A DNA stretch of 64,000 nt from Perkinsus olseni (Eukaryota; Perkinsozoa; Perkinsida; Perkinsidae), in contig JABANP010000050.1 of assembly GCA_013115135.1 (NCBI GenBank), positions 62,001 through 126,000 on the forward strand, read 5' to 3'. The translations under genes were made by a program, and so were the position numbers. The notes beneath the pieces were generated by a model. That model did no database searches. It had not been told where the DNA came from and was given only the letters and a program-made list of their open reading frames with translations. Numbering within the stretch: position 1 is the stretch's first letter; each line of letters opens with the position of its first letter. Positions 36,287 through 46,100 of this stretch are shown in pieces.

Positions 36287-37342
36287 ATGGACTCGGCCAA
36301 TGTGGTCTATGGCAGAGAATATCCACCACGGGCTCAACACCCGCGTCGATGGAGCAGCGAGCAACCTTTGTTAATGTCTTCGAAGGCTTGTTGTGGAGGA
36401 CGGCTGAGCAAGCGTCAATGTGCGTGTTGTATCTGCTGTTCGCTGCTTGTGGTCATCTGCCTTATATTGATTCTACTCATGTTTATCCTTGCACCTGCAC
36501 TGGCTGAGGCGGCTCTCAACGATTCGGAGTTTTCCGTGGATGAAATGGAGATTTTGGGTGAGAATGTCAAAGACTGTAATGCTGATGCCGCTTTCTGCCT
36601 GGACACAATATTCGTATCCACTTTCCACAACCCTATGATCTTCGGCGCTACCGTTGAGCCCTTCATCGCATCAGTCTCAACTGATGAGGCCGTTGTAGCG
36701 CACACGTCTATGCCATCCGTAAAGGTTAGGGCGAGCTCGGATACAACAATTAACGAGACTGTTGTTGTGACGGTCTCCAATCGAAGTGAATTTGATCGGT
36801 TCTCAGCTGAAGTGATCGCCAAAGAGAGCGTACAGCTGAGACTGAAAGCAAATATCACTGTGAAAAGCTTCGGCATCAAATTCTCTGGTCTCCGTTTAGA
36901 CAAGAGTATGGCATTTGTGGGGCTCAATAATTTCGAGGGTGCCCGTCCGTCGATGGTCGACTTGAATCTGATTACTTCCCTGGGGGACGTCGTCAGAGGC
37001 CAGGCCAGATTCCTAGCAACCCTACAGGTGGACAATCCCTCCGTTGTTACCGTGCGGGACGTTGGGCAAATATTCGGTGACATTATGTACGGTGAGAGGC
37101 AGATTGGTATGTTCAAGACAGCCGGTGATATCTCTGTCACTGGTGGGCAAAACACTAACATTGCCGCCGAGATTGTGTTCGCTGCTGGGGTCGGCATGCT
37201 GCGATTGGTGGGAGATCTTATTCTCACCCTCGTCGGTGGTGATGATGTTGTGGTAGATGTACGAGGGCGCAACTCCTCTAACCCTATATTTGATGCTGCT
37301 GTTAAGTCTATCGAAGTTAGTATGCTCCTAGCTGGTCGGTGA
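36287..37342 (+). CDS. Membrane-anchored LEA2-like protein, second of a tandem pair
   Basis: Intronless, 351 residues from ATG at 36287 (MDSANVVYGREYPPRAQHPR). It has the same architecture as its upstream neighbour: basic N-terminus, Cys cluster (CCGGRLSKRQCACCICC), one TM (LVVICLILILLMFILAPAL), then two beta-rich LEA2-like repeats. Conserved landmarks shared by the pair are an acidic E(I/V) start after the TM, D...CLD before the first NP motif, NET(V) sequons, NPS or NPT in the second repeat, and a matching C-terminus (KSIEVSMLLAGR here, ESVDVSMLMAAR upstream). It arose by tandem duplication with strong later divergence. Function is unknown. Confidence 0.75.
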   Translation: MDSANVVYGREYPPRAQHPRRWSSEQPLLMSSKACCGGRLSKRQCACCICCSLLVVICLILILLMFILAPALAEAALNDSEFSVDEMEILGENVKDCNADAAFCLDTIFVSTFHNPMIFGATVEPFIASVSTDEAVVAHTSMPSVKVRASSDTTINETVVVTVSNRSEFDRFSAEVIAKESVQLRLKANITVKSFGIKFSGLRLDKSMAFVGLNNFEGARPSMVDLNLITSLGDVVRGQARFLATLQVDNPSVVTVRDVGQIFGDIMYGERQIGMFKTAGDISVTGGQNTNIAAEIVFAAGVGMLRLVGDLILTLVGGDDVVVDVRGRNSSNPIFDAAVKSIEVSMLLAGR

Positions 37343-37496
37343 TGACGTCTTAGTTTGGTTATCATGCATGAGTGTTGACTGTCTCGTATGGCTCGCTTTC
37401 GTTTCTGAGTTGAGTGCTCTTCAAGTTAGCCTCTTTGATGTGTTCTACTGATAGGTGACGTATACTACTGTAGCTACGTTTGATTAATGGAGTCAT

Positions 37497-38869
37497 GTTT
37501 CGTCGGGCGGGAGTTCTCCACCCGGATGCGGCGTCTTCATCGAGTTCAGCCCCGAAAGGCTCGAGTTCGGAGGCTGCGAAGGGGAGTAAGAAGCAAGAAG
37601 ATTATATGGACACGATGAGCACTGACCAGATGGATAAGACGTAAGTCTTCGGTTATGAGTCTTTCTCATACACGATCAGCGCCAGGTACGGTATTGGCTT
37701 TCGGCTATTACGTAAGAACGGGTATTCTGGCGAAGGCTCGCTGGGTAAGACCAATAAAGGAGTAGCCGCACCCATAGCAGTATATCGCAGGAAGGATAAG
37801 GAAGGTGAGGCTCCCACCAATTCATAGAGTTGTCAGATATTGTTTGCTCAACCGTTCAGGACTAAGGGACGATGAACGCGAGCAGCGGCTCAAAGAAAAG
37901 CTCCACCGGCGGTCCCGGCGCCAGAAGAAGAGAGCTGCTCACGGGCCACTTGGCGATATTGCAGCGCGTGAAAAGCTACTGCAAGGTTTGGTGCGGCTGA
38001 TCCGAACGACAGGACAAGACCAGATGCCTCTGTGGCTGGCTGCTCACAAGGTGCAGACGAATCCTGAGGAACTCAGAAGGATACTATCGCTTTATCCAAA
38101 GCACTTTCAAATTACACACTATGAGGGAGAGGATCACGTGCTGCTAAGGAACCTATCTGCCGACACTATCGTGTGCGAATGCAGCGCGTCCTTCCCTACT
38201 AGGGATGCCTGCATCCTGCATCTTACCGAGATCGTGGTGAACCCGACCAATCCAACTGATGCAACTCATCCTCAGCTCATCGGCAGACTTTCAGAGACTA
38301 CCAGTGGAAATGTGGACAACTTGTATTGCTTGGTGTGTGACATGAAGTGTCGTTCGGCAATATCGCTCGCGGTCCATTCTCTGGGTGCCCGAGTTGATGA
38401 ATCCATATCCGAGCATCGGCAGTTTGGCTATTCCCTGCTGTGCGCGGCAGCCTCTGGCAACGAGGATGATTTCGACCAGTTCTATAATGCGCTCAAGTCG
38501 CACAACCGCTCCTTCAATTGGGATTCTTTCGGTGCTGCCTGCGCCGACCCTGGCGTGGAAATCGAGTTCTCTGAGCCGGATGTTCTGTTTACTGGAGAGA
38601 TACAGTCGTGTGACGGCAGCGAGGATTCCGTCAGTGAAGTTCCCGTCGTTGATCTTGACGGGAGCGATACCGAAAGCAGTGATAGCGATTGCGTCGAGAT
38701 TGTGGATGATTCTCCCCTCGGGCCCCGCCCTCGGCGATCTGCAAATGGAACTCACGGACGAGTCAAAAGCGATGGCGAGGTGCTCTCTGTTGATATCGGC
38801 CCTAAGATACCGAGCGCCCACTATCTCAGTGCCAATGCGGTAACGGTCGTCGAAGATATTGACCTTTGA
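37497..38869 (+). CDS. G-patch domain protein, probable RNA-processing factor
   Basis: The ATG at 37497 opens MFRRAGVLHPDAASSSSS. Exon 1 ends at about 37640 and an intron follows to 37684. Exon 2 (about 37685-37803) carries the G-patch: YGIGFRLLRKNGYSGEGSLG then KTNKGVAAPIAVYRR. After a 54-nt intron the last exon opens in frame with a basic helix (DDEREQRLKEKLHRRSRRQK). A globular region resembling a winged helix follows (NPEELRRILSLYPKHFQITH, near 38065), then Cys/His pairs that could bind zinc (CECSASF near 38174, CLVCDMKC near 38328), and an acidic tail. The order of G-patch then basic helix resembles GPATCH11-type proteins, but the C-terminal half does not clearly match, so I leave the symbol open. 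Confidence 0.78.
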
Positions 38870-39005
38870 ATGAGAAGCATAGCTGAGCTGTGATATAGGA
38901 TAACAACTGCGAACTATTTGTGATGATATTTGATAGTTACTGTTACATTAGAAGACGTTTACTGCTACACATGTCCGTGTCGCGCTAGTCAGACGGTCTT
39001 CAACA

Positions 39006-40154
39006 ATGGTATCCGCAACGCTGAGTTGGTATCGGATGATTTCGCACATGGCTGTCAGCGAAGATTTCTCCTTGCGGTGTAAGGGGAACTCATTAGCGCA
39101 TCTCTCCCGATGTACTCCAGCAGGCAACGACACGACATGCAATTCCGTCTTGAATGGTGGATATGAGCCGTTCAATTTGGACCAACTGGACACTGCACCC
39201 GACCGAACATGTATGGCGTACAAGTGCTTGAAATGCCCACATGTATTCTGCAAGAAGCATGCCGTGAAATGGTTCAAGTCGGATTATCTCTGGTGGCCAT
39301 CGCACGGCTATGTCCGCGCCCTCGTTTTCTCAGGTCAGGTCGGGTGTGCCCAATATGCGATACCCGAACGGGAGTGTCTCAGTTACTTCTGGATCCTTTG
39401 TCCTCGCCAATTAACATCCACGCACCAGTACGAGTTAGACTATGTGTCTTGAAGAGGGTTGCCGCAGGTTGTCACGCGGAACCCCCTATTGGGTCACTCC
39501 CTCACGACCCTCGCCGACGCTCTTTTCGAGGCCTTTGAGTTCCGTTCTGAGCAGATACGGGTGGAAGTTGATAAAACGATGATTTCAAGGAGAGGTAACC
39601 GTGGTATCCCGTCAATACTGATGCAAAGGCAGGCCTTTATAGTTGCTCAAGTGAAGATCGCGGAAACCGCGAGAGAATATGCCAAGAACGCGGAGGAAGT
39701 AGGCGTGGTGTGATGATTGAATCACTACAACCGCGCTAGTAGGATGTTACTGTCAGGCTCGCACTCAAGCTCAAGTGATCCAGAAGAAATTTACCCGGGT
39801 AGAGACACAGGTCAAAAGATTGCAGCAAGCCATTGCGCAGCAGAACCAGGAACTCCAGCGACTGTATGGGCTGTCGATCTCGATGCCCTGGTTCGGTGAC
39901 ACGCACTTGCTCTAGGGCTCAACTCCTCCGCTGCCAAGGCATTGCATGCGGCAAGGCTTCGCGAGAAGCTTCGGCGTCAGCTAAGCGAAGGAGAACCCTG
40001 CGACTATGAGAAGCATAGTCGCGAAAATTTTACGGGCTCCCCTCATTTCCGTGTCACCGTCTCTGATGTTGGCACCATGTTTCGCGAGCTGTTTATCTCC
40101 CCTACTTCGTGTCGCGTTCCGTTCTCATGCGGAGGACCGGACTTAAGTCCCTAG
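39006..40154 (+). CDS. RING-type finger plus coiled-coil protein, HEI10/Zip3/CCNB1IP1-like
   Basis: Candidate meiotic crossover ubiquitin or SUMO ligase. Exons join in phase across introns 39272-39333, 39428-39467 and 39699-39756. The result reads CMAYKCLKCPHVFCKKHAVK, then WSGRVCPICDTRTG. A spacer with SSPINIHAP follows, then an amphipathic stretch (LADALFEAFEFRSEQIRV) and a coiled coil (ARTQAQVIQKKFTRVETQVK, LQQAIAQQNQELQRLYG). This order and spacing match HEI10/CCNB1IP1: an incomplete RING ending in CP.C, a short DxxPxxE-like spacer, then a conserved AL.FW.YQ-like helix and a coiled coil. The first Cys pair of the RING is not obvious, and the 5' end (39006 or upstream near 38950) is uncertain. 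The last intron (within about 39855-39955) has several possible edges. Confidence 0.58.
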
Positions 40155-40218
40155 AATACGATGGATTGGTAACAACTGCTACAATTGTGAATTTTTTGCA
40201 GCTATTGACTTTCTTGAT

Positions 40219-41834
40219 ATGACGTCCGATCGGCCGTATTTTTCGAGAGAATGGAGCGATCCTTGGGTGGAGATAGAAAAGGATTCACTGCAGTGTAGGG
40301 AGTCGATCGGGTTTGGCTTTCCGATCTGGGGAGTGGCACTCGGCAGTTGGGGTGTTCGATCTACTGAGCGCTCTGGAAAGTAAGATTCATTACGACCGCT
40401 TGAGAGAACTATCAGTCTGAGCTTTCCTTCAGGTTTCGTTACAGCGTCGAAGTCCATCCCAGCCCCGAGGCACGGAGCGGTGCCATAGCCGGCTTCGCCG
40501 CTGTACCGCATAGTACAACGAATGCCACTTCCTGCATCTTGTGTATCGACTATCGAACTGGCCGGCTTGGCAAATCGTCTAACACTGATCCCCTGATTGT
40601 GCTCTGGTCGAAACCTTCCGGTGGCGTGCGTACGCATGATCCAACTACCATCTGTGCTGAGCTCAGTTTGAAAGACTCTAAGGTCTGGTTCGAAGGTCTG
40701 GATAACCCACAGGCGATACCGATACCCACATGGCAGCTCACGAAAAACTGCATTTGGGTCCCCTTCGTCGCCCTTCGCGACTGTAGAGTTTCGAAGCTGG
40801 ACGCTAAATCGATTCCTCCATTCGAAGTCGGCTCTACATCGTTGGGCTCCCCAAGGACAGTCTACTGCACCTGTGGGCCACCATTGAGCGGCAAGTCGTT
40901 CCAGCTCAATAGGACCATAGCAGCCGACAAGATCACCGGAGTGGTTCTGAACCTCTCAGAGAGGGCGATTCTCAACCGGGCCTGTCTCGATAAAGACGCA
41001 AAGAATCCCAATGCAGGCAAGTCCGAGAAGGTCGCATTTGACGAGATCATGTTAGCCTACGAGCCACCTTTGTCGAACTGGCGTCGCCATCATGCTGTTT
41101 TCGTTTGGAAGCAACTGCAGAAGATGTCCAAGCGGTGGCCCTCATGCAACTCCGTCGTACTCGACTCGTGCCACTTACTGGAATCCTATCGAAGCTGGCT
41201 CCGCAACTCGGTGGTGCCGAAGACTGTTACTATACAGTACACAGTAGTACTTCCGGATTCTGTGAGGACACTCCACGAGCGAGCGGGAGCTGCCTCACGT
41301 CTCCGTCAGTTGGTCGCTTGTGCAGAGGGCTCAACCATATCTCTCCCAGTAGAAGCGAAAGGCGTCAAAGTGGTACATACTACCCTTGGAGGAAGGGAAG
41401 TATCACAGAGAGTCTTCGATGAATGGATGAAAGATGCACAGCAACCAGAAACAAAACGTGGGATCGCAGGCTGAGATGAGATTCATGCGGGTCGGGTCAG
41501 GTTCCCGAGTACGAGACTCCGATGGTGGTGTGGAAGATCCCGCCGACTTATCATTGCTGAACGGTCAGTGCGCAAGCCTAGAGATCGATGTTCCGTGCTA
41601 CGATGAGTGCTGGCCAAGGGCACACTCTGTGGAGGATGAAAAGTGAGACGGACGGCTTCATTGCTCATACGCTTATTTCGTCTGGAGTAATCTATATCAC
41701 ACGCGTTTTCGACCAGACTCATCCCTCAAGTGCTTTGTATCGTCAGGCCTCCCGAGGGCGACGAGCCTCTCATCGCAGGAACAGCTGGCGCCGATACGAT
41801 CTACGGAATGCTCGATGAGCTTGACGATTTATAA
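40219..41834 (+). CDS. SPRY domain plus P-loop kinase-like protein (hnRNP U-like architecture)
   Basis: The ATG at 40219 opens MTSDRPYFSREWSDPWVEIE. The SPRY domain begins with FGFPIWGVALGSWGVRS and, after an intron (about 40381-40432), FRYSVEVHPSPEARSGAIAG. It ends near IWVPFVALRDCRVS (about 40750-40790). A Walker A motif follows directly, GPPLSGKS (near 40873-40896), with a kinase-like domain containing VVLDSCHLLESYRSWLRN (near 41156). Two more short introns (about 41460-41502 and 41643-41749) lead to an acidic C-terminus ending at 41834. SPRY followed by an ATP-binding domain is the hnRNP U arrangement. Similarity is weak in detail and RNA-binding RGG repeats are absent, so function is tentative. 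Confidence 0.55.
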
Positions 41835-41967
41835 TTTCTACTCTCAGCTGCTTTGCGTGGATAAGTAAGGATCAGTTCAATTCTGGTTTCCAGCGTCGCA
41901 GTCGTGATTAAACCATCTATTTAAAACACCTCGACAGCGAATTGATCGGAAACAGAATCCTAACTCA

Positions 41968-43121
41968 TCATGATTTCGGAGTGGGAAGGTCAGAAACATC
42001 GTCCTCCTCAGCTTCGAACAAGATATCCAACAACTTTGGGGACTGTATCTTTTCCGTCTCGGAGGGAGAGAGATCGACGCATCGGATTGAGATTTGTAAT
42101 TCTTGGAATGATTTCGGTTCGAATGAGATTGGAATCGCGACTAGTCGTTTGGCTTCAAAGGATACCAACTTTGCTGTCGCTTTCGCGATGCCCCTGAACC
42201 AGGAACGGAGAGTCTCAATATGCCCTGCTGCGATTGTCATACCTGACGGCCATCGCAAGTGCTATGTCACCTCTAGCGTGCACTGTGATATCCTCTTCGC
42301 CGTCTCTGCAGCGATTGTAGATTAAGGTTCCCAGTCGATGGGGCTCAGTCGACCGCGACACCTTGATCACGTCGGTGACCAACGGATCAGGTGCGGTCCA
42401 GAGCTTGAAACCACATTATTCGGACATCATAACGCCGATGCAGCTTACTGATTCACTGGCTGGGAAAGCTATTGGAAGCAAATGGTATATCCTCAGAGAT
42501 GGATCGTTCGTTCCTGGAATCGAGCCATGACCCATAGCCTAGGAACAACAACAGCCGCGTGAAGTGTCTGGATTCAATGCATGGTTTCACACCTTCTGCA
42601 CTTGATCTCTTGTATGGTATTGGAGGTCCCTAATCGGCGTCACTCCTAACAAATAGTCAGCTTCAGCAGGAACACGAACCAGTTTGCTGTTGACTCTGGC
42701 GGGAGCCTAAGAAGAGAACTGTCAACCCGACAATCGCTATGGCAAGCTCACCCGTATAGCCTGCGCTGTGGGAACTATACCAATGCACCGTAGGGCGGTT
42801 TCGCTCAGGCTCTGGGGGCCTTCGCGGAAATGGCGTCGCAGATGCCGGGCTACAAACCGTATCTGAGTTCGCTTCCGCTCAACGCCATCATTAAAATGCA
42901 CACCTGATTCCTCTGGGCTCCCACTCCGAGCCAGTTGCTGGGAACTGGCAGGGCCGTGATTGCCTCTGCTATCGCCTTCGGTCTTCTGCCGTTCATAGAA
43001 AGATCAAAGCCTCGAAGGACCGAGTGCATGGGAACGCAAACTCCGAACAAAACTCATACACGGAAATCGTCAGAAAAACGGCCATAGAAACATAAAAGCC
43101 ACACACAAGCACCATCTTCAT
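41968..43121 (-). CDS. Secreted or membrane-anchored orphan, multi-exon
   Basis: The start at 43121 opens MKMVLVCGFYVSMAVFLTIS, a good signal peptide or anchor. A short intron near 43027-42993 joins RPKAIAEAITALPVPSNWLG. Several further exons are implied between 42890 and 42260, but I could not resolve them. The final exon (about 42258-41968) reads GIAKATAKLVSFEAKRLVAI and ends with a Ser/Asp/Glu-rich tail (EAEEDDVSDLPTPKS). The plus strand is also open across 41942-42325, but the minus frame has the better composition. The gene abuts the NRPS-like gene's 3' end by 5 bp, so the two could share a locus function or just be packed. Family unknown. Confidence 0.42.
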
Positions 43122-43126
43122 TCAAT

Positions 43127-46100
43127 TCACTCTCTCGTTTGGAAGTATTCATTCGCCCATTGGCGATGTGCCCTCCGTTCGAAAAGCTGCTGAATTACAG
43201 CTGGTAGATCTCTGTCAACGTATTTAACGAGCCACGAGCAAGGAAACCACTCCCAATCAAGCATCATCCGAATGCCCCAGTCCGTATCGCTGGTTGACCT
43301 GCGAGTCACACGAACCTCAGATACGCATTCTGGCAGAGATCAGCGCCGAGACGTACACATAGCGCGATTCCTCGATGTAGAGATGGATCGGCCGCATCCC
43401 ACGGCCATCAGCTTCGCCATTTCGCTCGATGCGATCGTATGACGACACGTGTCTAACGCAGAGGTCGTCCATCTGTGGCAGACTGGTTATCAGATTCACT
43501 GTTATAGGAAAGCATCTAAGAAGGTGAAACCCGCTCATGGCCTCTGGGATGTTCGCTCGAAGCAAGTGGGGAGAGTTACTTTCTGGTCCACGGTCGATCC
43601 CCCAACGATGTCGAATAAAGGCGAGGGCCCGTTGTGTAATTAACGTTCTCCTGAATCCGGCCCTGCAGCTGCGCTATGACGCCAAAGAGTGAGGTGTTGT
43701 AATCGCACGGGATTAAACCAAGATCTGCATACTCGGCGAAAAAGCCGAACATTCGTGATTGGTCCTGAACAATGCAATGAAGGGCTTGGAGTATGCTGTT
43801 GATGTGTTCTCACTGCATCTTCATCCCGATTAGCTCGCATAAGGCTCAAAGGTATGCAGTCCCACTCCAATGCCCGACCAAGACTTATCAAAACAACTGC
43901 CAGTATGACGATCTCCGTAGGCACCTGGAGCTCCTTCGCAATAGCGGCCAAGCCTCGAGTCGTACCTCGGCTCAGCCATAGAGTGCCTGTGTCATAGGGA
44001 ACACCCCGAATAAGCTCTCGAGTTGTCCGTCTTACGAGTTCTGTTATCAGCACTTGGGCGTCGGATCTCCATCGCCTGCCTGAGACGAATGAAGGCCTCA
44101 TCCCCTCGGATGGCACTCGAGAGGCGATGCTGTAGTGTAGGAAAGCCACACGCAGCGACCGGAGGCACCTGCACAACTCTGCTGATGACCTCCTATACAA
44201 CCAAATTGGCCGGAACAATACCTCTCCTCTAGTAACTTGCTTGAAAGCGTGGTCCAGCTCCTTAGCCATGGGTGCCACACAGAACCCATCCGCGAACAGA
44301 TGTGTGAGTCGAACGTAGACGTAAAACCACCGAAATGCTGAGAAGACGGCGCCGTTCTAGGGCTTGCGAAGCTAGTATACGTCAGTCTAACCTTCCTTCC
44401 GTTTGTCCACACCTCGCGGCAAAAGGATATGGAACTCAATTAGGAGCCATGAAGGCCTCAGTGTGCTTCAGGCGGACCACCAATTCTCGGAGGGATTTTG
44501 ACGCCCGCGATTCGGACTTGGAACTCGTGAAAGACCTATTGGGCGTGTCCGAGCGAACTGCTGCCCCCAGTGTAACCCACTTGGTGTGGATCGGCACGGA
44601 AGAGCCGGAATGCCCCTTACGGGGCCCAACTTTCGGCCAGCAAGCCTCGACTGCTCTGCGTACCCACGCCGACTCAGTCCCCGCTGCAGATGATAGACTC
44701 AAAACTTCCTTGCAGCAGTCCTGCAGTTCTAGCGGGTCCAGAGGACAGGAGCGGAATACTGCGTGCCTGAGCATGAAGAGCTGAGAACTCATAAGCCAAT
44801 TTCATAGCCATTGCTTCTACCTATCGACCAGGATGTGCAGAGCTTTTTTGATGTCAGTGACCGTCATGGGGTGGTCGGAATCAGTGTATTCGAATAGCCA
44901 GTCACACGGAGCTCTCTTCCACAGATGTGTTGCAAACATATTGATGCGATATTCCGGAGGACGGCCAGAGTAGGAGTTCGTAGTTTCTCTAGACGTATTG
45001 GATACGGCTTCTACTTCATCAATTCTCTTCCGAACCTCGTTTGTTAAGTCGCCCAGGGTGGTTAAGGCCATTACTTCTCGTGGACTTAGCTGAACGGAGT
45101 GTCGATAAGACGTCAGTATGCGCATCCGGAGAGGCGACTCACCTTAATATTCCACTTCTGAGCGATTTTGCTGCTCAGTAGCACCACACTTAGGGAGGAC
45201 AATCCAGCGAGCATCCTACCCGTAGACTGTTCGTCGACATAGGGACACTCTCCGCCAAGACTTGCAAGCATGGACACGATGTGACCTTCAACATCAGAAG
45301 CAGCTGCGTCCTTATTCACGGCTTCAGTGGACTGGTTCGCGGTCCTTGGCGGGCGTCTCACTGGAGGTCGAGAGTCCCCACCAGCCGGCTTAACGTCCAC
45401 ATGCTGAAGCTCGTCCCAGAGGCAGGACTCGCAAACAAACCTTGCGGAGGATACGTGAGACAGTTCACAGAGATGGGCGTGACTCACTGATATCGACTGC
45501 CCTTCCATGTACTGTGAATGCCCGTCCTTCCCAGTCCCCCCTTTGCTGCAGAAGGGTCGGCGACTTCCGAACACCTGAATGGAGAATCGTCATCACTCAA
45601 GCTTGATGCTGGCATCGCACTTTGTCTTCCATCGTGTATTATCTGTCTCTACCCATTCCCATCGGCCGTGGCTCTCTCGAAACCAGCACTCTCGATTATC
45701 TTTGGTTCTGCAGCACTTCCGGACATCGCACTGGTACCAGCGTTCCTTCTTGCGGGGGGAACCACCCCGCCGCCTGCCTCGGCCCGCGGGCCTTGGCACA
45801 GTAGCATAATTGGCGAGTCTGCTTTCGGCGACGACCTTATCTATTCTTGACAAGCGTAGAGATCGCTTACCGAGCCAAGATGAAGCACAACAAATATACC
45901 AACACCCGAGCCGGAGCGGATTGCGAAGATACGGCCGCCAGTTGTTCCATCGCCAATTGTGACAGAGGTAGACCCCTGCCTCGATAGAGCTGATAGTGGG
46001 CCAGAAAAGGAGATGCCTCCACGTGAAACTCATCAAAACGATGATGAGTAGGAATATCTGGGTGCCCCAGCGCATGTGAGCAAGTACCGCAGCGAACGAG

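Noticed and set aside
36415..37365. 316-codon minus-strand frame
   Set aside because: Antisense shadow of the second LEA2-like gene; the plus frame has signal-anchor, glycosylation sequons and a paralogue, the minus frame has none.
38291..38821. 176-codon minus-strand frame
   Set aside because: Antisense to the G-patch gene's last exon, whose frame joins two upstream exons in phase.
39893..39914. Possible 20-nt intron in the RING/coiled-coil gene
   Set aside because: A 65-nt intron using another donor and acceptor keeps the same phase, so an ultra-short intron is not required.
41942..42325. 127-codon plus-strand frame
   Set aside because: Overlaps a minus-strand exon with better protein-like composition and an acidic C-terminus; no partner exon on the plus strand.
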